The notes beneath the pieces were generated by a model. The model searched no databases and had not been told where the DNA came from. It saw only the letters and a list, made by a program, of their open reading frames with translations. Made by a program: the position numbers and the translations under genes. Below are positions 12,218 through 25,420 of a stretch of DNA of 64,000 nucleotides, one piece after another. This DNA is from Klebsormidium nitens (Eukaryota; Streptophyta; Klebsormidiophyceae; Klebsormidiales; Klebsormidiaceae): contig DF237317.1 in NCBI GenBank assembly GCA_000708835.1, positions 28,282 to 92,281 of the forward strand, written 5' to 3'. The stretch's first letter is position 1, and every line of letters starts with the position of its first letter.

Positions 12218-15200
12218 CTAAAGTTTCGCAGTGGGCGCGTTTTTGGCGGCCGCCTCTGCGAGCATCTTTTCGAGCTCAAACTCGAGCTCCTCGCCCTCCG
12301 GCAGCGGAGATGCGTACCACGCGACTTCGCCGGCCTTCACCTCCGTCAAAGCTTTGGGTTGCCACTGCACGTACAAAGACGACGGTCACCTTCTTTGATC
12401 ACGTGGTCTCAAAAGATCAATGCGAGAAGCACACGACAAGCCCTCCTGCATCCCGACAAGCACGTCTTGCAGCATTCATACAGCCACGCCCTCTTGCAAC
12501 CGCCAGCGGCTACTCCTGGCCACAATGGGCCACGCGCGTGCACCCCGGCGTACCTTCGGTTTCATGTCCTTGTCCACCAGCATCGCGCGCACACCCTGCA
12601 TCAAAGCGCAGCAGCGCTACTGTTAGGACAAGTCACAAAGATGGCACACTCACACGAAGCCACGGGTTCGCGACTAAGGTGATCACCCGGCTCTGGCAGG
12701 CAAAGAACGCGCCGGTAACACAAGAGACAAAAACCAAGCGCAGCCAAACAACGGCAGGGGCTGCAAATGTTGGTCTGAAGACAGTAGGGGCCGTCACCTC
12801 GTAGAAGTCGGGCTTCTCCAGGCAGCGGTAGGTCAGCCGGAACTCGGTTTTCAGCGCCTTGCTTAATGTCAACGACCTGCCCCGCTCGATCTGCACACGG
12901 AACAAGAGGGTCACATCTCTAAAGGGTCCACCTTCGAAGCCCAAAAAATCAACGAGCAGCTCCCGCCTAGCCAAGCTGTCGGCCTTTCGAAGGCTTATGC
13001 CACTTTTGAGATGTATTCGTAGCCCTCCTCCGAGCGTCGACGTCACCTTTCAAGTTGGAATTGACCGGCACAGACACAAGTCATGAGTGTGCGAACCGGA
13101 GGCTTGGTCCGGGAGCAAATGCGCTTACCGATCGATGCGTGATTTTGAGGCTGGTGGGCGAGGCTTTTTGCATGGAGGCCAGAATGTCCTCGACCCACTT
13201 GTTGCCCGGCTCCCGTGCGGCCTTCCTCTGACGGGGGGCAACGGCAAACGGTCAGACAAGTCCGCAAACACAGAGATGTACGCTGTCCAAAAATGAGAAT
13301 CTTAAGCGCAAAAGATGGTTAAATCGAATAGGACAACGGCTGCAGGGCGGTCCGAGTCTGGCCCAAGAACTTCCAGCCAAAATCCTTTGCTAGAAAAGAG
13401 CACCAGGTTGCCCAGCAATTCGAAGACGCTCAAGACGACGAAGCAGCCTCACGCAGACTGTCACCGCAGCCCACTGGAGTAAACGCCACCGGAGGGGAAA
13501 GACCAACCGCACTTGCAAGATGAAGCAGATAAAGAGACGACGACATCTCTGCAACGAGAAAGGACACAAGCACAGTGGAGGCGGTGCGCTTGGCCTCACC
13601 AGCGCGCCGATGATGTGCTCCACGCTGTAGTTGGCGAAGCACTCGTCGATTACTTTTCGCCTGCATCATCACCGGGGCCACCGTCAGCGTCAAGACATGC
13701 GCCCCCAGATACTGGCACGTCCTAGCTTTGCAGCCCAGCTGGCCGGCCGTCACCCCCCCTGAGGTCGCGGCCGAACAAAACCAGACAGGACAGCCCTGCT
13801 CAAAGCTGGGCGCCTGCCACGATGCGACCTGGGCGTTTGCGCTAACGTCAACGTCTAGACTGAGGGTGGCGTCACCTTGCGAGGATGCTGACGTTGGGGT
13901 CGGCCTGGTCAACCGTGGGCCGCTCCGTGATCTCGTACAGCACGCTCTCGATGCCGTCCCGGCTGAAGTCGCGCAGCGCGCCAAGCCGCTCGATCAGCAA
14001 CGGCAGCCGCTGCAACACCGCACTCAAAAGCTCAACACACGATAGCAGGAAGCGCCGTCTATTCTTACCATAGACAAGAACAGGCTCGTCCCCGGCCATC
14101 CTCTGATACTCCCACCGTCCTCGGGCTTAGATTTCATCGCCGCATCCTCAATCTACCCAACATGCCCGGAATGCTAGCAAGGTGATGAGAATGCGCTTGG
14201 TTTCGAGCAGTTCGACTTTGTGGTGCGTACTTCTGAGGGCATCCAGTGCGTGGCCAGGCCGAGCGCCACCATGTTGGCGCCGTCCAGGCGGGCGCCCGTC
14301 AACGCCAGGTACATGCCTGCACCAGAGGACGCCAGCCGGGGTCAACGAGGGGCAAGCAACGATAAAGGGGGGCCATAACTGGGTAAAAGAGTGTTACCAA
14401 CAATCAGCCCAGCGTTTCTAGTCGATGACAAACTTGCTGATGGATGTAGATCGCAAAACGAGTAGTTTCTCAAGAGAACACAATGCGTACAGCAGCTATG
14501 GCTCGGAAACTACCAGGAATGACGTATGTAACGCTCTTGCAAACGTGCGAACGCCAGTCGGGCGCACAAAGGCCAAAGCCTCCGGTTCTCGGACTCCTGG
14601 ATAGACAAAGATTTGTCGCCTCACCAATGGAGCTATCTCGGAGGAGTGGACTTCGGTGGTTGAGGAACCACGAGGCGCCAACGTCGGGGTGCAGACCAAT
14701 CGCACACTCCGGCATGGCGCAGACCTGCGGGTAGGGTCACGACGAGATTGAGAGGACTGAGCAGAGTCGGACCAAGGCAGCAAGAGCCTAGGACGGGCGG
14801 GCTGACTGCACATGTGCATCACCGCGACACCCAAATGGCAGATACAAGCGATGGAACATGCAACCTGGATGGCCTCAGAGCGCGCGGCGGGTGCATTGCC
14901 TTACCGTGTTCTCCGTGGCGATCCGGATGGGCCCGTTGATCGACACGCCGCACCCGCCCCCCATGGTCACGCCGTCCATCCAGGCAATCTGAAACACAGG
15001 GCAAACAGATCGTTGGTGACCTCAGGCTCAATGATATACAACCTGAAGAAGGAAACGAATTCGTCAGAGAAAGATCGAAACAAGGACTACGTTTGAGGTG
15101 TCTTTGACGTGCCGGCTTGGGTAGCTGCAGTCACTACAAGCCACTCACACTGGCAAAACAGATCTTTGGCGACCTCTGGCTTGATGATATGAAACCTGAA

Positions 15201-16441
15201 GAACGAACGAGTTCGTCAGAGAAGCCCGAAACCAGGACAATATTCAAGGTGTCACTGGCATGCCGGCTAGGGTGGCTGCAATCAGTCCAACCCACTCACC
15301 ACCGGCTTCTGCATCTCCGCCAGGAAGTTGTTGACGTTGTACTCCCACCGGAAGAACTGCTTGCACTCTTCGTGCCGCCCTGCAATGGCAAGATGACTGT
15401 TACCCTCCGGTTGTAATCTGAGAGGGGCAGCAAATCGCATGCGACTACTAGCAGCTTCCGTCCAGCGCTAGAACCGGAACCACGAAGTCCTGTCAATGAT
15501 ATCACCACGAGAGCAACGCACTTGACAAAGGCCTTCAGAATACTCGCTGGAAACCAGGGGAGAATGAGTTTACAAGAGGCAGGGTTAAGTTAAGTAACAC
15601 CACTCACCAGCCTTTCCCATCTCGTACACTGCGCGCACATCTCCCCCCGCACAGTAGGCCCGCCCAGGGGGACCGGCTCCCTGTGCAGGAGACAAGTGTT
15701 TCGAGCGGGGCCCCTCTAAAGCTAAAAGGCCGCGCATCATATTGAAGATGTTGAGGATCTGTCACTTCCTGAAAGCAAGCGCTGTTAAATGCATGCCGCT
15801 GGGATCAACAGGTTATAAGAGCTGGTTTTGAATCCAAGAGTGTACTATCCGCCTACATGAGTGGTGTCCTCACCTTCAGGATGATGACACGAGCGTGAGG
15901 CCGGGCTTCCCAATTTCGCAAGGTCCTGGCCAACTGTTTCATCTGCATGGTAAGAAGCAAATTTCGAAACAATCCATGGGAAAACTGAGAACCCCCAGCT
16001 TGGTCTCACAATGTGCGATTATAAACCTCTGGCTGTCAGCAATATCGATGTGGGCCTAGTGGCTCCGGCTTCTTACCATGGGGGTATTGAGAGCGTTGAG
16101 AGCCTTCGGTCGGTTCAGAGTTACTACTCGCACAGGTCCAAACGCCTCTTCCAGTACCTGGCACAGCAAGCGGAGGAAGAAGCTGTCTTTTCTTTTCTAG
16201 TCAATCTGGTTGAAAACCACCTAAGCTCCCAGAATTCACCACCTAGCTTGCTTCCTTGAAATTGTTTTCTAATGTTGAGTCTGAATCACCGGAAGATCAG
16301 CAGAGAGCCCGCTGCCCAAAATGCAACAATCTGAACAACTTGAGTATCTGCATGCCACCCAAGTTTTCTCAGTTTTGGAGGCGCATAGAAGCACAGAGCC
16401 ACCTTCAGAATCCTCACCTCAGGCTCTGCCGCGGACGCCAT
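12218..16441 (-). CDS. 3-hydroxyisobutyryl-CoA hydrolase, CHY1/HIBCH-like, peroxisomal
   Basis: Fourteen exons, read on the minus strand: 16441-16418, 16157-16077, 15942-15874, 15680-15608, 15379-15300, 14988-14905, 14724-14625, 14316-14231, 14009-13876, 13660-13600, 13227-13129, 12890-12798, 12595-12554 and 12364-12218. They join to 390 residues, the usual length. Crotonase-fold hallmarks appear in order: [37 protein letters not shown] (oxyanion hole), [15 protein letters not shown] (catalytic acidic residues), [11 protein letters not shown], then KASPTSLKI near the C-terminal region that sets hydrolases of this family apart. The enzyme removes CoA from 3-hydroxyisobutyryl-CoA in valine breakdown. 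The protein ends in AKL, a type 1 peroxisomal signal, as in Arabidopsis CHY1, and has no long presequence (MASAAEPE starts it), so a peroxisomal site is likely. Intron 5 contains a tandem duplication. Confidence 0.93.
14999..15299. repeat. Two-copy tandem duplication filling CHY1 intron 5
   Basis: About 14999-15148 and about 15151-15299 are diverged direct copies of some 150 bp. Shared blocks in order are CAAA(A)CAGATC, AACCTGAAGAA, TTCGTCAGAGAA, TGCCGGCT and CCACTCAC. The last block is the 5' splice site of intron 5 on the minus strand, so the inner copy carries a second donor-like sequence at about 15148. Confidence 0.7.
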
Positions 16442-18359
16442 GGGTGCTCTTTGATTTGGCAGGTCTGGTTTCACTTCAACCCCTGCGGGGGCGTGCGCAA
16501 TTGTGCGACACCCGTCTAACAGACCCCAGTTGCTGCTTGGCCAACCTTCTTTCAAAAGTTCACCTGACGGTAGAATTGACCTACTTGAAAAAGTGAACGT
16601 TGTTCTCAGCTGTGACACCAGGGAGCGAGGAGCCACCTGATGCCAATGCATCACTGCAAACGACAACCTACGTCTGCCGGCAGCTAAAAGCCAGCCGTGC
16701 AGGAATCAGTGTGGGGTCAGCACACCGTCAAATGCAGCTGCACCACCGCAGATACCACGACTGATGCACAGAACCTTTCACAGCCACTCTTGTGTAACAC
16801 CGTGCACGACCTCAAACACCACCACCACCAACTTGATCATCAGAGGCTGGGCAAAACTCAAATGCTTAAAGGGGACTCGAATTTGAGAAGCTCCCTGCCT
16901 CATCCCTTGACATTGCCTACGCTTTCTATGTATGTACAGCTAGAGAGCGACACCTAGAAATTCAGCATGGCACTTTCAACCAGGCTGAGGTAGCACATGG
17001 TGGCATGAAGTGCTGCAGCTTCCGAAGTGCACTCAACTAGAAACTCTACCGGAAAACTCGGACCGATTGGCAGCAGTCCAGTAACAGGATATCTATTGGC
17101 TGGCTACAGTAGCAGCGCACACCAACATTGTCGACTCTACTGAAAAGGTAGTCACCTCGTTCCTCAGGCTCTATCTCGTGACTTTTGAAGGGCGTCATGC
17201 GCGTTGAGTTTGGCAGAGGCGTCGGCGGCTTAAGCTTAAGCCTAAGGCGCTTGCTTCGGAAAACAAGCAAGAGTGATTGTTACTGTGAACAAAGACGTTG
17301 AGTTTGGCTGTTAGATTTGGCGCGCCAGGCCCGTGCTCTTGCAGAAAGGATGGTACGGCGATTGGGCGAGTCTTGAAACGGAATGCTCCTTGAGCCAGGG
17401 CTGGTGAGGCATTGCCCTGATGTTCTGAAGACTCTGAATAGTACCAATTGATAGGTCAGGGATTTGAGCAGGAGCTATCCAGTTATCTTCTCTAATATAT
17501 CATTTGAGGGCAAGTGATCCAGCTGATCCAAGCAGTGTAAAAACAGTGACGAAAGGAGTCAGCACCACCGTTGATCTTTGTGCATCACTGAGAAGGTGGG
17601 TGTTTATTAAAGTCGTCCAATGCAGCAAATTATGAGGCTGCCCTTGGACGACCGTGCTCATTGAGATTGAGAAGGGAAGGGAAATCTGTCGGCGGAGGCG
17701 TGAGTGGCTATGAGTGCCCCAGGGAGACCTCGCAAAGAGCGCAGGGTCAGCTATGTCATTGGCCAAGCGCACGAGAATCAGGTGATGCTCGCGGCTTTTT
17801 GCTAAGCATCGCAAGCGGGGGGAAGGAGCTCTGTGGGTCTAGAAAGTGCTTTTGTTTATGAGGTGGTGAGGATGACTTGTTGAAAAGTTTTGCTTCGGAA
17901 TTCATCATCTAAAAGTGCTTCCGATGTCAGCTGTGGCAAAATGAGTGCAACAGTAGACCACCGATCAGGAGGACACACTATCCACTCTTTGCCCCTAGGA
18001 ATTGTCAGCGGCTAGGGGTTGATTGCAAAATGCATGGGAGAGCATGATGCCGTTCTCAACACAGATTGTCACCGTGCCCTCCTAGAGTCGCTTATGCCTG
18101 GGGTTTGTTTGCCTAAAGTGACTCGCAGTTGATGTGAGAAATATGTGTAAGACCTTTCGATCTGCGCCAAGGTATCTGTTCATTAATCCTTGGTTCGAAG
18201 CTCGGCAGATGCAAGACGAGGTAAACTCTGTGGCGTCAGTGCAAGGTACGTGGACATGAAAATCATCCCAACGGAGGGAAGTCCTCTCTTTCAGACCCTC
18301 ATCCTGTTAAGTATTTGCCTTCCTTCTCCTCCCCTGAATTGTCGCTCATTCTCTTGCAG
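16442..18359. promoter_or_regulatory. Divergent intergenic region, CHY1-like / WDR48-like, with a hidden exon
   Basis: These 1.9 kb should hold both promoters and the first coding exon of the WDR48-like gene, whose N-terminal 20 to 40 residues are missing from the part I could model. One candidate exon, 18142-18225 (ATG to a GTAAAC donor, phase 0), fits the reading phase but its sequence does not resemble known WDR48 N termini, so I do not claim it. Confidence 0.4.
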
Positions 18360-21300
18360 CACTGCTCGGGTGTCACCGCGTTGCTCGATAAAGTTCCCGC
18401 GGCTGGGGGCGGACACACCCTGTTCAGCGCCGGAAGAGATGGGACAGTTCGCCGGTGGCAGGACGCAGATGGTGCCAATCCGACTTGGAGCGCAACGTTC
18501 GAAGCGCACACCGACTGGGTAAGCCCCTTGCAACTGACCTTTTCATCCCAGCTTGGAGAGAACATTCAGCATATAACCTTGATGAGGGGCCGCCGACTCG
18601 CTCTTGTTCTTCTGGGTGCTTTCTAGCAAACGCGTGCGCTTGAAGGGCGTGAGTCGACCGCGTGTGGCCTGCCTGCAGGTGAATGACATTGCGCTGGTGG
18701 GCGAGGACCGTCTGGTGTCGGCGTCCTCTGACACCACCATCAAGGTGAGCGGCCCGCGCCAGGCAGCACTCGTATGCATCTATCGTAGCTAGTGCACGAG
18801 TGGGCACTCTCAAGCATGATTCCCCGAGTGATGGCCTTTGCTCACTGCCCCTTTGGCCTGCAGGTTTGGAACGCATCCTCCTCGGGGGAATGCTTGCAGA
18901 CCTTTCGCGAGCATTCCGACTACGTGACATCCTTGGCTGCGGCGAAGCAGGTGAGGGCTCAGCCCCACTCTCAAGGAATGCCCAAAAGAGTCACGCCCAC
19001 GCCCAGTGCAGCGCCCATCGCTATCAATTCAGTCAACCAACTATCGCCTCCTCTTTAACCACGCCATCTGCAGGGAGCCTTGGTCTCTGCGGATCAGATT
19101 TTCCCCACGCTTGTTGTGAGATCCTTTCAATTTTCTTGCCTACCAGGTTCCTGTAGTTGCCTCGGCTGGGCTTGGGTGTGAGGTATTTGTTTGGGACCTC
19201 GAAGCGGCCCTTCGCCCGGTTGTGCGGGCTGCCCCGGACCCTGCCCCTTCGCCCCTCCCTGCGGTCCCTGCCCCTGGGCTGGCGTCCTCCACTCGCACCG
19301 CCCCCCCTTTGGCGCGCACCAGCAGTGCCCCTACCCCAGGCCCTCTCGCTGGCTCCCTGCATGGTTCCGGTGAGCCAGGCGCACGCAGGGCGACCCTGGC
19401 CTCCAAGATCCTGCATGTTCTGCATGGGGGGTCTACTCCCCTTCTATGACACGCTAGACTGCTTCTGACTTCAGCTTTCGTCAAAATGAAAAGGGGGTGG
19501 ACAGTCTGCAATTTGTGCTTCGAGGTAGTGTTTCTTAGCTTTTCTGAGTGTTCTCTTCTAAGCCTGGTCTGGTGCATACTCAGGTGCTGTCCCGGCTCTG
19601 GAGGGGCCGCGCCTGAGCAGCAGTGGGAGCGCGGCAGGGGCCAGCGGCAGCGGCGAGGGGTACCGGCCCGTGGCGTGCAAGGGGCACAAGCAGTCGGTGT
19701 ATGCGCTGGCCATCAACGAGGCAGGCACCCTGCTGGTCTCGGGCTCCACCGAAAACGTGAGCGTGGAACCCGCTTCTCTGCGAAACCCACTTTCTCGTCT
19801 CCAACCTGCTTCTCGTACGGATGTGTCTCGATAAAAGTGGTGGAAAGGGCGAGCGAGAGGTGCTGTCCTGCGGGCAAAGAGTTGCGCATAGCACCCATTG
19901 TCTGGGCAGCCTGAAGACGACCCGTTTTCAGGGGGGGCTGATAATGGGACATGTGCGCAGGCGATCCGTGTGTGGGACCCCCGCAGTGGCCAGAAGCAGT
20001 TCAAGCTGCGGGGCCACACCGACAACGTGCGTGCGCTCGTGCTGGATCCTTCCGGCAAGTTCTGCCTCTCAGGCTCCTCAGACGCCATCATCAGGTGAGG
20101 CGGCCGCAGCGCAGGATCGAAAAAGCGTGGACATCTCATTGGACTCTGCTTTTGGCTATCACCTGGGTAGTTCTATGATTGAACGACGATACCTTCACTG
20201 CCAGATTGAAGGCTGCAGAGCGTTGGGAATGTTAGCTTGCGCAAGAATATGACAGAACTTGGGATTCCTTGCTTAGGCTTTGATATGCTGGTGTGTCGAA
20301 GATAAGTATGCAAGAGTCTCCCGATTGGGCTGCCAAATCAAGGCAGCTGTTCTGCGTATATGAAAGTCACGGCTGATGCAGCTTGCCTGTCAACCACCAC
20401 CAGCATGGGTTTGACGCTTTGTGCTCAACAGATGTTACCTCGCCGTTGTGCGCGCAGGTTGTGGGACTTGGGCCAGCAGCGGTGCATCCACTCGTACGCG
20501 GTGCACACCGACTCGGTGTGGGCGCTGGCCGCCAACTCCGCCTTTGACCACGTCTTCAGTGGGGGCCGGGACGGTTGTGTGAGCCCGCCACTCCGTGTCG
20601 CTGACCTGCGCTCTCAGGGTCTTCGAAAGAGCTTGTCGGATCGACGTGTCTTGTCTTCTGCGCCCGCATGTCTTGATCTGTAGGCAGTCCCTTGTTCCCT
20701 TCTGCCCGTGGCCGTTTCCATGGCCGTGCCGTCTGCTGCAGCTCTCGGCCTCGCTGATCCACCCCCACCAGCAATTCCCCCGCACAGCGGTGCTTGTCCC
20801 AAGGCCGCTCGCTGATCCCCATGTTGTGCGCAGATATATTCGACGGACTTGTCGTCCCGCGAGAGCGTGCTGCTGGCGGTCGAGCCGCAGCCCGTTCTGG
20901 CCATTGCGCTGGCGGAGCGCGCCCCGTCCCCGCCATCTCTCTGGGCCTCCACCCCCGCCAGCGACCTCCACCGCTGGCCCGCCGCCAGCCCCGCGGGGGC
21001 CCCCTCGGCGGTGCGCCGTGCCTCCTCCTTCGTGGCGGGCAGCCTCGCCATCACCCGCGCGAGGGCCTCCGTTGACGGGTCGGCAGCCCCAGTACGTACC
21101 ACCAGCTACGAGCTCCCCCGAGGAGGGCTTGACTTGATATCTGCTTTTTCGGAGATGTCTGTCTCAGTGGGGTGGCAGAGGATCGTTCCTAGAGAACAGA
21201 TACAATTGATTCTGCAGACACCTCAGTAGGTTTTATTATTCAATTCGGAAGCAAAACTTGCAGCCCGGCCCTCCCCCCCATTCATTGGCTTGCCCCGTCG

Positions 21301-23938
21301 ACAAATCCAGCTTGCTCAGTATGCGGAGCCCAGCCCTGCCGTGCCGCTGACAGCTGTTTGCCGTCTTTCGCAGGTGCCGGTGGCGAGTCGTCCCCTGGCC
21401 ACCATCGCGGGCAGCCCCGCCATCGTGCAGCACGCGGTGCTCAACGACCGCCGCCACGTCCTCACCAAGGTACCGCCCCTCCTCGCGCTCCAGAGAGCTC
21501 GCTCGAAACTGGGATCAGAAACGCCGTGTCAGTCAGAGTCTGCTTAAGCAAGGCTGGCAGCCAAGAAGAGTGCTGCCGGTTTCCGATTTGCATCTTCAGG
21601 GGACCCGGTCTTTGCCTTAAGGGGGTGAACGGGTGAACGGGTGACACGGGTGTCGCTGAGGGCTGACTGCGTGGCTGTGCGGGGTGATGCAGGACAGTGC
21701 GGGCGAGGTGCAGCTGTGGGAGTTGACGCGCGGCCAGGTGGAGCAAAGCTACGGCCAGGTGGGCGCCGATCCACACGCGGTGCAGCCGCTCTCGAGTGAT
21801 CCCCCGTTTTGTAACTGTGTGGGTTGTTATGATATGCCAACGCGTTGAACGACAGATGCTGACCAGCTGCGCTCCCTCGTTGGTTGCAGGTTGACTTTGA
21901 GCAGAAGGAGAAGGAGCTCTTTGAGATGGTGAGCAACGGCCCCACCACTGCTCCGCTCTGGATGTGCCATCTTCAGATGCAGCTCTCATATCAACACTCT
22001 CGCAAACCTCCTTTGTGACATTGTTTGCCCCCTCTAGTTGCTGCCGTGCCGCCTCCTGGTCTAATGGGGTGTGTCGTGGCGGCGGTGCAGGTGTCGGTGG
22101 CGTCGTGGTTCACGATGGACACGCGGCTGGGCAGCATCAGCGTGCACCTGGAGACGCCGCAGTGCTTCGCGGCCGAGATGTACGCAACCGACCTCGCAAT
22201 GCCCAACGTGTCCGACGATCTGAAGGTGAAGCACGGGCGCTCATACCAGCCACTCTGGTACCGCGTGTGATTTTTGGGGGCATAAAGAAAGCACACGTCG
22301 AAACATGAGCGGCTTCAGGATGGCATCGCATCGTGTATCTGCGGGGTTGGGCAAGCCTTTGGCCAAAACGTTGCTTTATACTGGACAGAAAGTCATGTTA
22401 CCTGGGTGGCAAAGGCTTACTTGCCTAAGGTCCTGGCCACAATCCTGGCCACAATTCCCCCTTGGTACTTTTGCAGAACATGAAATGACTCCGCTCAAAG
22501 CGGACTACAGTTGAGGTTGGACTTCGATTGTCCCTCCTCTAAAAGTAGCACCACTTGCTGTCAACGGAAGGGTGCAGTCCCTGCCCTGCCCTCCTTGCAC
22601 CAGAAGGCTCCGTTTCCTGACGTCCTCCTGTTTGCGCGTTGCAGCTCAACCTGGGCGAGTACACCCTGCGCGGTCTCTTCTCCCATTGGCTGGCCGGCCG
22701 GCGCGAGCGCGAGAAGCGGCAGCCGCCCCCCGACCCTGCCCCCCAGGACAGCCCGTCCGCGCCTGGGGACTCCCCCGGTCCCCCCACCCCCGACCCCCAG
22801 GACCGCCGCCAGTCGGATAGCCAGCCCGAGGCGGGCCCGGCGAGCCTGCCCCCAGCCTTCCAGTTCTCGAGTGCCGCGCCGCCGTCCATCATGACGGAGG
22901 GCGCGGAGGGGGGCCCCTGGCGGCGGCGCGCCACAGAGCTGACGGGGGACGAGGGCGACGAGAGCATACCAGGCTGGGCTAGGGAGGCGCTTCATGGGAA
23001 ACTGCCGCAGCGGGACCAGGCCAAGTGAGCAAAGCCAAGCGACCGGAGCCGCCAGGATCATGGCACGTGCAAGCTGCAATGCATAGTCTGTGTTTGGATC
23101 GGCACTGGCTACGTGCAGGGCTGTGGCAGAAATAAGAAGAGTGTTGTAGCTTTTCCTGGTTGCTGCGAGAGCGGGCTGAGTAGGCATGCCTTTCCGGTGC
23201 CTGTTGTGTACTGAAGCGTTCTCTGGTGTGCCCCGCTGCCAGGTGCAGCTTCCACCTGGTGCCCGTGGAGGGGTCCGGCCTCAAAGCCTTGACGCAGGGC
23301 AAGCTCAGCGCGCCGCGAATACTCCGGGTACACAAGGTCAGCCACTGGCACTGCCGCCTGGCCTGCCGCCCTGAGCCGGCTCTCGCACGATTTGGAGCAT
23401 GCCGCCACTTGTGCACCTCCATGCGTAAGTACCAGTCTGCCGAAATGCATCTTTCTCGTTCTTGATACGGTCGTTGCTGATTACAGCTTTCTCTGTCGCA
23501 GGTAACGAACTACGTGATTGAGCGGTTGCAGCTAGACGTGCCGTCGGCATTGTCAGATTCAGGGCCGCCGGACGCGCATCCCGGCGGAGCCTCCAGCAAT
23601 GGAAGCGTCGACACGGGGCAGCCGGAGAGAGCGCCCACAAAGTCGACGCGGGTGGAGATACTATGTAACGATCAGGTGAGGGATGCATACGCGGGGCTGC
23701 CTGTGGCACACCACCGAACGGTCCTCGGCAGGAAGCCGTGGAGCGGAAGGTCCGCGTGTTCGTGATTTGCGAGGAACATTGTGAGACGATCGAAGGAACG
23801 CCAATCAAGTGCCTGAATGATCGGTACGTTCCGCAGGTACTTAAGCCGGAGTGGAGCCTCGCAACAGTGAAGGCCTATGTCTGGAAGAAGCCTGAAGATC
23901 TCCTTCTTCAGTATCGCACGGTTGTTGTTGCAGCCTAG
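18360..23938 (+). CDS. WD40-repeat protein, WDR48/UAF1-like (first exon not found)
   Basis: Sixteen exons: 18360-18518, 18679-18744, 18864-18950, 19147-19369, 19584-19756, 19961-20094, 20458-20578, 20834-21091, 21374-21469, 21693-21758, 21890-21928, 22091-22225, 22645-23024, 23243-23336, 23502-23675 and 23837-23938. All phases agree over 768 residues. N-terminal WD40 blades include [46 protein letters not shown] and [14 protein letters not shown]. The C-terminal half has ILRVHKVTNYV and ends in a ubiquitin-like fold whose last strand region is [15 protein letters not shown]. Wording is close to the plant WDR48 homologue (Arabidopsis At3g05090, from memory). WDR48/UAF1 activates USP1-type deubiquitinases; the alga's partner is not visible. 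A Ser/Ala/Pro-rich insert sits between the third and fourth blades (exons 4-5). TAG at 23936-23938 is certain; the N-terminal exon lies somewhere in 16442-18359. Confidence 0.9.
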
Positions 23939-25420
23939 AGATACGGCTATGGAACAGGGCGGGTCATCACCAAGTGACCCTCCGCCAATGTAAATGTTGG
24001 GCAGTTGTACTTATGTTTATAGAGTCCATCCGGAACGTCAAGCTGCAGCACCTGCTGCATTGCTTCCGGTTGAATGCAACTTCATGTTTGGAAGTTTGCG
24101 GGCACCTGCCGCGGCAGTCCCGCATTCCCGCCGTGCACAATTGAAGGCGGCACTGTGAGATTTGTGACGCCTCGGTGACCAATCCGGCCGGTTGTGAAAG
24201 GTGATACCATGTGAACAGATTTGCGACATAACATGCTGGAAGGGGTCAGGCGCAGGGTAACGTGGTAAGAGGCCACTATGATATGGTGTAAGATCTCGTG
24301 ACATCTGTGTAACTGAGCTGCCGCACGGTTGCACTCTTTATCATGGATCCTTATGTAAGGATTCGACCATATTCTACCGCCAACCATTGCGCAGGCTATG
24401 TCTTGGTCGCACGGCCAGCTCCTTGCAAGCTGTCTCTTGCAGCCGCATATGATTGTAAGGTCCCATGTGCCTTAACATTAATAATAGTTATATAGCTGAT
24501 CTGCGGCATACAGCCGGACAAGGCACAGGCTGCAGCACATCTATTTGCAACCGCGCGAAGTTCTGGCTCGCAGATCCGTTGTGCGCTTGACATCTATATA
24601 TGTACGGTTAACGTTATCTTTTCATATCCCTTCAAGCATACGCGTCATATTGCAAAGTATTTTGACCATATTGCACATGCATGCAACACAACGCACATTG
24701 AGTCTCTGCATATGTGCAGATTAAGTAATCCGGGCATCTTAATTGCACATGCATGCGACGTACGTTTCTCACTTGCGTGGCGTGCATGCGATCAAATTCT
24801 GGCAAGCCTTGCAGTGGCTGATTCTTGCTCACAGGAGCATACATAGAGTCATAACTTATAAGCATGCACTTCGACCGGCGGCTTCGATACACATTGCACG
24901 TGTGCAATTTTGTTTGAAGCTTGTTGACGGCAAGATTGTGTATCGATGATTACCATTGTAAAGCAGCGCTGAAAGCTCTGCATGCAGCGCATGACATACA
25001 AACATGATCGACGTGCCCGTGCCAACGAAGGGTAAAGACAAAACATTGCTGCAACACAAAAGCTTTCCGATCTTGACTTTGTGGGGCCTGCAGTGTCCAT
25101 GTCTGCATTGGGCTTCCCGATTCCACAGAGACCTTCCAACGCCCCCTGAAGTTAGTGCAGAGAGCGCACAAGGCCGAAAGATACAATAGACAACTACAGT
25201 CCTCGTACCCTGTTTCTCCACCTCCCTATCAACCTTGGTAGAGCTGCCAATAAGGTGTCTCAAATATGATCTCGAGACGCCTCCGCGTAACCATTGCCGT
25301 ACAAAGAATGATGTTTCTCAATGAACAAGTAAGACTCATCGGATAAGCCGCAGCACGCAAGAAACTCGCTATTCGCTAGGTAAGCTAGCATACCTCTGTC
25401 ATAGCCGTGCACGCATACGG
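23939..25420. other. Convergent intergenic region with CATGCATG-type palindromes
   Basis: No gene is seen between the 3' ends of the WDR48-like and GH36 genes. The part around 24660-24770 is dense in alternating purine-pyrimidine palindromes: TTGCACATGCATGC occurs twice, near 24673 and 24745, and CATGCA recurs around 24980. Confidence 0.45.

Noticed and set aside
18142-18225. Candidate first exon of the WDR48-like gene
   Set aside because: Phase fits, but the donor is weak (GTAAAC) and the residues do not resemble known WDR48 N termini.
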